Positions 31,040 to 32,688 of a stretch of DNA of 32,688 nt are shown one piece after another. Every line of letters begins with the position of its first letter. Position 1 is the stretch's first letter. Location: NCBI GenBank assembly GCA_964458795.1, contig CAYWJW010000014.1:1-32688 (forward strand), read 5' to 3'. The stretch is from JAJTHY01 sp964458795 (GTDB lineage Bacteria > Pseudomonadota > Alphaproteobacteria > Rickettsiales > Midichloriaceae). The translations under genes and the position numbers were made by a program. Under the pieces are notes generated by a model. The model searched no databases. It was not told where the DNA came from and saw nothing but the letters and a program-made list of their open reading frames with translations.

Positions 31040-32056
31040 CTAAGCTTTAAGCCGAACCTCAAGCACTTTAAAAAGTTCGCCCATTTGCTTGTTTGATATC
31101 AATCGATTCAAATCAGTCTCAACACCTTTAGCCCCGGTCGCAATAAGCTTATCCGCCCTGAGCTCTATTCCATTGACACGCAAGAATTCACCCTGGGTGC
31201 TTCCATGCACCTCCATACCACTTAAGGCAAAGAATTTGGCGAGACTCCCAAAATCCACATGCGCAGTTAAATCAGCTTCTCCAATATCAGCCAGCACATC
31301 ATGGTATTTATGGCCCTTTACGGCCTGTAAAGTGCTTCTAAATGACGGATTAAAGTAACCATAATCAATAAAGAGTGCGCTAATATATTTATCACGCTCT
31401 ACCAAGTTTTTTGCGATATCGAACGCTGGAAGGCATATCTCAACCACACTACCTTCCCGACAATCAGGGTAAGGGATCTCCACAGGATTTAGGCACGTAT
31501 AATAAAACTCTCCACCTTTAAGCCCAATACCAACTTCATAAAAAACACCCTCATTCTTTTGGAATTGTTTGATAGGCAGCGCATCTAAAAACTCATTGGC
31601 AACTACAATCAAGTTTTCTTTTGGAAGATCTTGGATGCTATCAATCCAAGTTATTTTATTTGCATAAGCCTCAAGCTTCGCTGCTTGTTTTGCGCGTAAA
31701 TGTGAAGAGTTCTCTAGGATAACAATTTGCCTCAAGTGACTTGCAAATCCAGGCACCACTTTAGTTGCTCGCAATATGTCGTTCATCATAGTACCACGTC
31801 CTGCACCCAATTCTACTAAGCAGAAATCCTGCTGAGAGAACTGTAAATACTCATTAGCACACCAGGCTCCTAGAACCTCGCCAAACATCTGGCTAATCTC
31901 TGGTGCCGTGATAAAATCACCACTTCCACCAATAGATTCTCGATTTGCATAATAATGCGAAACAGCAAGGCGCATAAATTCATCTAAGGGAATCGCTCCA
32001 TTCGCTTCAATTAGGTGCCTCAGTAGTGTTTGCAGTTGGGACATAGAAGAACTCAT
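31040..32056 (-). CDS. MidA/NDUFAF7-type SAM-dependent protein arginine methyltransferase
   Basis: Relative of mitochondrial NDUFAF7, which dimethylates an arginine of the complex I 49-kDa subunit and is needed for complex I assembly; the bacterial role is presumed similar. It has 338 residues. GGSGDFITAPEISQMFGEVLGAW (43-65) is the family hallmark, and VELGAGRGTMMND (81-93) is the SAM-binding glycine-rich loop. VANEFLDALPIKQF near 153 follows. The ATG at 32056 comes two bases after the T-run of the pal terminator, leaving no room for a ribosome-binding site; a second ATG at 32044 is no better. Confidence 0.92.
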   Translation of the reverse strand: MSSSMSQLQTLLRHLIEANGAIPLDEFMRLAVSHYYANRESIGGSGDFITAPEISQMFGEVLGAWCANEYLQFSQQDFCLVELGAGRGTMMNDILRATKVVPGFASHLRQIVILENSSHLRAKQAAKLEAYANKITWIDSIQDLPKENLIVVANEFLDALPIKQFQKNEGVFYEVGIGLKGGEFYYTCLNPVEIPYPDCREGSVVEICLPAFDIAKNLVERDKYISALFIDYGYFNPSFRSTLQAVKGHKYHDVLADIGEADLTAHVDFGSLAKFFALSGMEVHGSTQGEFLRVNGIELRADKLIATGAKGVETDLNRLISNKQMGELFKVLEVRLKA

Positions 32057-32058
32057 AT

Positions 32059-32083
32059 AAAAAAGGCCGCAACTAAGCGGCCC
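32059..32083 (-). terminator. Rho-independent terminator of pal
   Basis: On the minus strand GGCCGC (32082-32077), loop TTAGTT, GCGGCC (32070-32065), then six T residues (32064-32059). It lies 26 bp after the pal stop and directly abuts the start codon of midA. Confidence 0.88.
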
Positions 32084-32108
32084 ATTTTATCGTATACTAC
32101 AAAATCAA

Positions 32109-32567
32109 TTACTTACAAACAGTAACAGCTCTACGGTTCTGGCTCCAAGCCCACTCGTTAGAACCAAGCACTGCTGGTCTTTCTTTACCGAAACTTACTT
32201 CAGTAAGACGGTTACCACTTATTCCCAGGCCAATTAGGTACTGCCTTGCTGCATTAGCGCGACGCTCACCTAGTGCTAAGTTGTACTCTCTGGTACCTCT
32301 TTCATCTGTATTGCCTTCAATTGTAAAGTGAAGATCAGGATTTTGCTCCATGAAAGCTGCTTGCTTGCGAAGAGTTTCTTGAGCTTCAGAAGACAAAGCA
32401 GAGCTATCAAACGCGAAGAACACACGATCACCTACCTTGGTTTCCAACTCTTCTATCTGTGATGCAGAGGCTCTGCACTCCTCTCCATCCATATTAGAAG
32501 AAGTGCTGCTACAAGCAGCCAATGCCAGTAATGATGCGCCAATTGCGATGGCCTTAAGAAATTTCAT
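32109..32567 (-). CDS. pal: Pal, peptidoglycan-associated outer-membrane lipoprotein
   Basis: Lipoprotein that ties the outer membrane to peptidoglycan and works with TolB in the Tol-Pal envelope system. It has 152 residues. The signal MKFLKAIAIGASLLALAACSS has a lipobox (LAAC) with Cys19 as the lipidation site. The OmpA-like domain covers about 45-150: VFFAFDSSALSSEAQETLRK, the meso-diaminopimelate-binding region TIEGNTDERGTREYNLALGERRA (central residues), and SFGKERP with WSQNRRAVTV at the end. GGAGGA just before the ATG is an excellent ribosome-binding site. The upstream neighbour (often tolB) is outside the window. Confidence 0.96.
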   Translation of the reverse strand: MKFLKAIAIGASLLALAACSSTSSNMDGEECRASASQIEELETKVGDRVFFAFDSSALSSEAQETLRKQAAFMEQNPDLHFTIEGNTDERGTREYNLALGERRANAARQYLIGLGISGNRLTEVSFGKERPAVLGSNEWAWSQNRRAVTVCK

Positions 32568-32607
32568 TTTTGTCCTCCGAACGTTTTATAAAAGAATTGT
32601 AAACATA

Positions 32608-32636
32608 TAATTAACCTCATTGTTTACTTTGGTCAA
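32608..32636 (-). promoter_or_regulatory. Probable sigma-70 promoter for pal
   Basis: On the minus strand TTGACC (32636-32631), 17-nt spacer, TAATTA (32613-32608). TATATG at 32609-32604 is an alternative -10 with a longer spacer. It lies about 40 bp before the pal ATG. Confidence 0.5.
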
Positions 32637-32688
32637 CAGGAGTCCTTACAGATCTGGCAAAAATGGTTACCTTGGTTAACGAATTTTA

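Overview
The window looks like a chromosomal segment of an AT-rich alphaproteobacterium, most likely a Rickettsiales-type intracellular bacterium. The evidence is the gene set together: tig-clpP-clpX, a signal-less AmiD/AmpD-type amidase, a DUF1640-type protein, a MidA/NDUFAF7 methyltransferase, a PPDK regulatory protein, an MlaEF pair, and GTCA-bounded hairpin repeats like those common in Rickettsia and Wolbachia. Genus and species cannot be read from this stretch.

Layout. At 1-3047 (minus) lie tig, clpP and the first 304 codons of clpX, the protein quality-control block. At 3286-4020 (plus) is an unrecognised probable membrane protein behind a near-consensus promoter. A CcoI/FixI-type copper P-type ATPase (plus) converges on an unrecognised 312-aa protein (minus), and recJ (plus) follows.

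About 13.3 kb (9456-22796, all minus) is a surface-glycan locus. It reads as synthesis of a CMP-activated legionaminic-acid-type nonulosonate: a LegB dehydratase, LegC aminotransferase, NeuD-family acyltransferase, NeuC/LegG epimerase, NeuB/LegI synthase and LegF/NeuA cytidylyltransferase. A WbuX/PseA amidotransferase with dedicated HisH and HisF paralogues would add an acetamidino group. Two Gfo/Idh/MocA oxidoreductases, an ABC-2 export permease with its ATPase, and one GT-B-like candidate transferase complete it. The genes are tightly coupled and fall into two transcription units (22796-18656 here taken to 17886, and 17769-9456) separated by one 116-bp gap.

At 23258-28823 (minus) alr, mlaE, mlaF, ptrB and the PPDK regulatory protein gene form a second close-packed operon. 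From 29061 onward are an amidase gene (plus), a ydcH-like gene (minus), a frameshifted DUF1640-type gene (plus), midA (minus) and pal (minus).

The most unusual signals are non-coding. Five intergenic sites, each upstream of a gene in the matching orientation, share AAATATTT / ACTTCC(A/G)(T/C) / 17-18 nt / TATA(A/C)T-like architecture. They sit before ccoI, both halves of the glycan locus, the alr operon and the amidase gene. Two 167-183 bp palindromes flank the ydcH-like gene; their arms differ in sequence but each is complementary to its own partner. Two further repeats are built of paired small hairpins bounded by GTCA/TGAC. There are no tRNA, rRNA, transposase or CRISPR signals.
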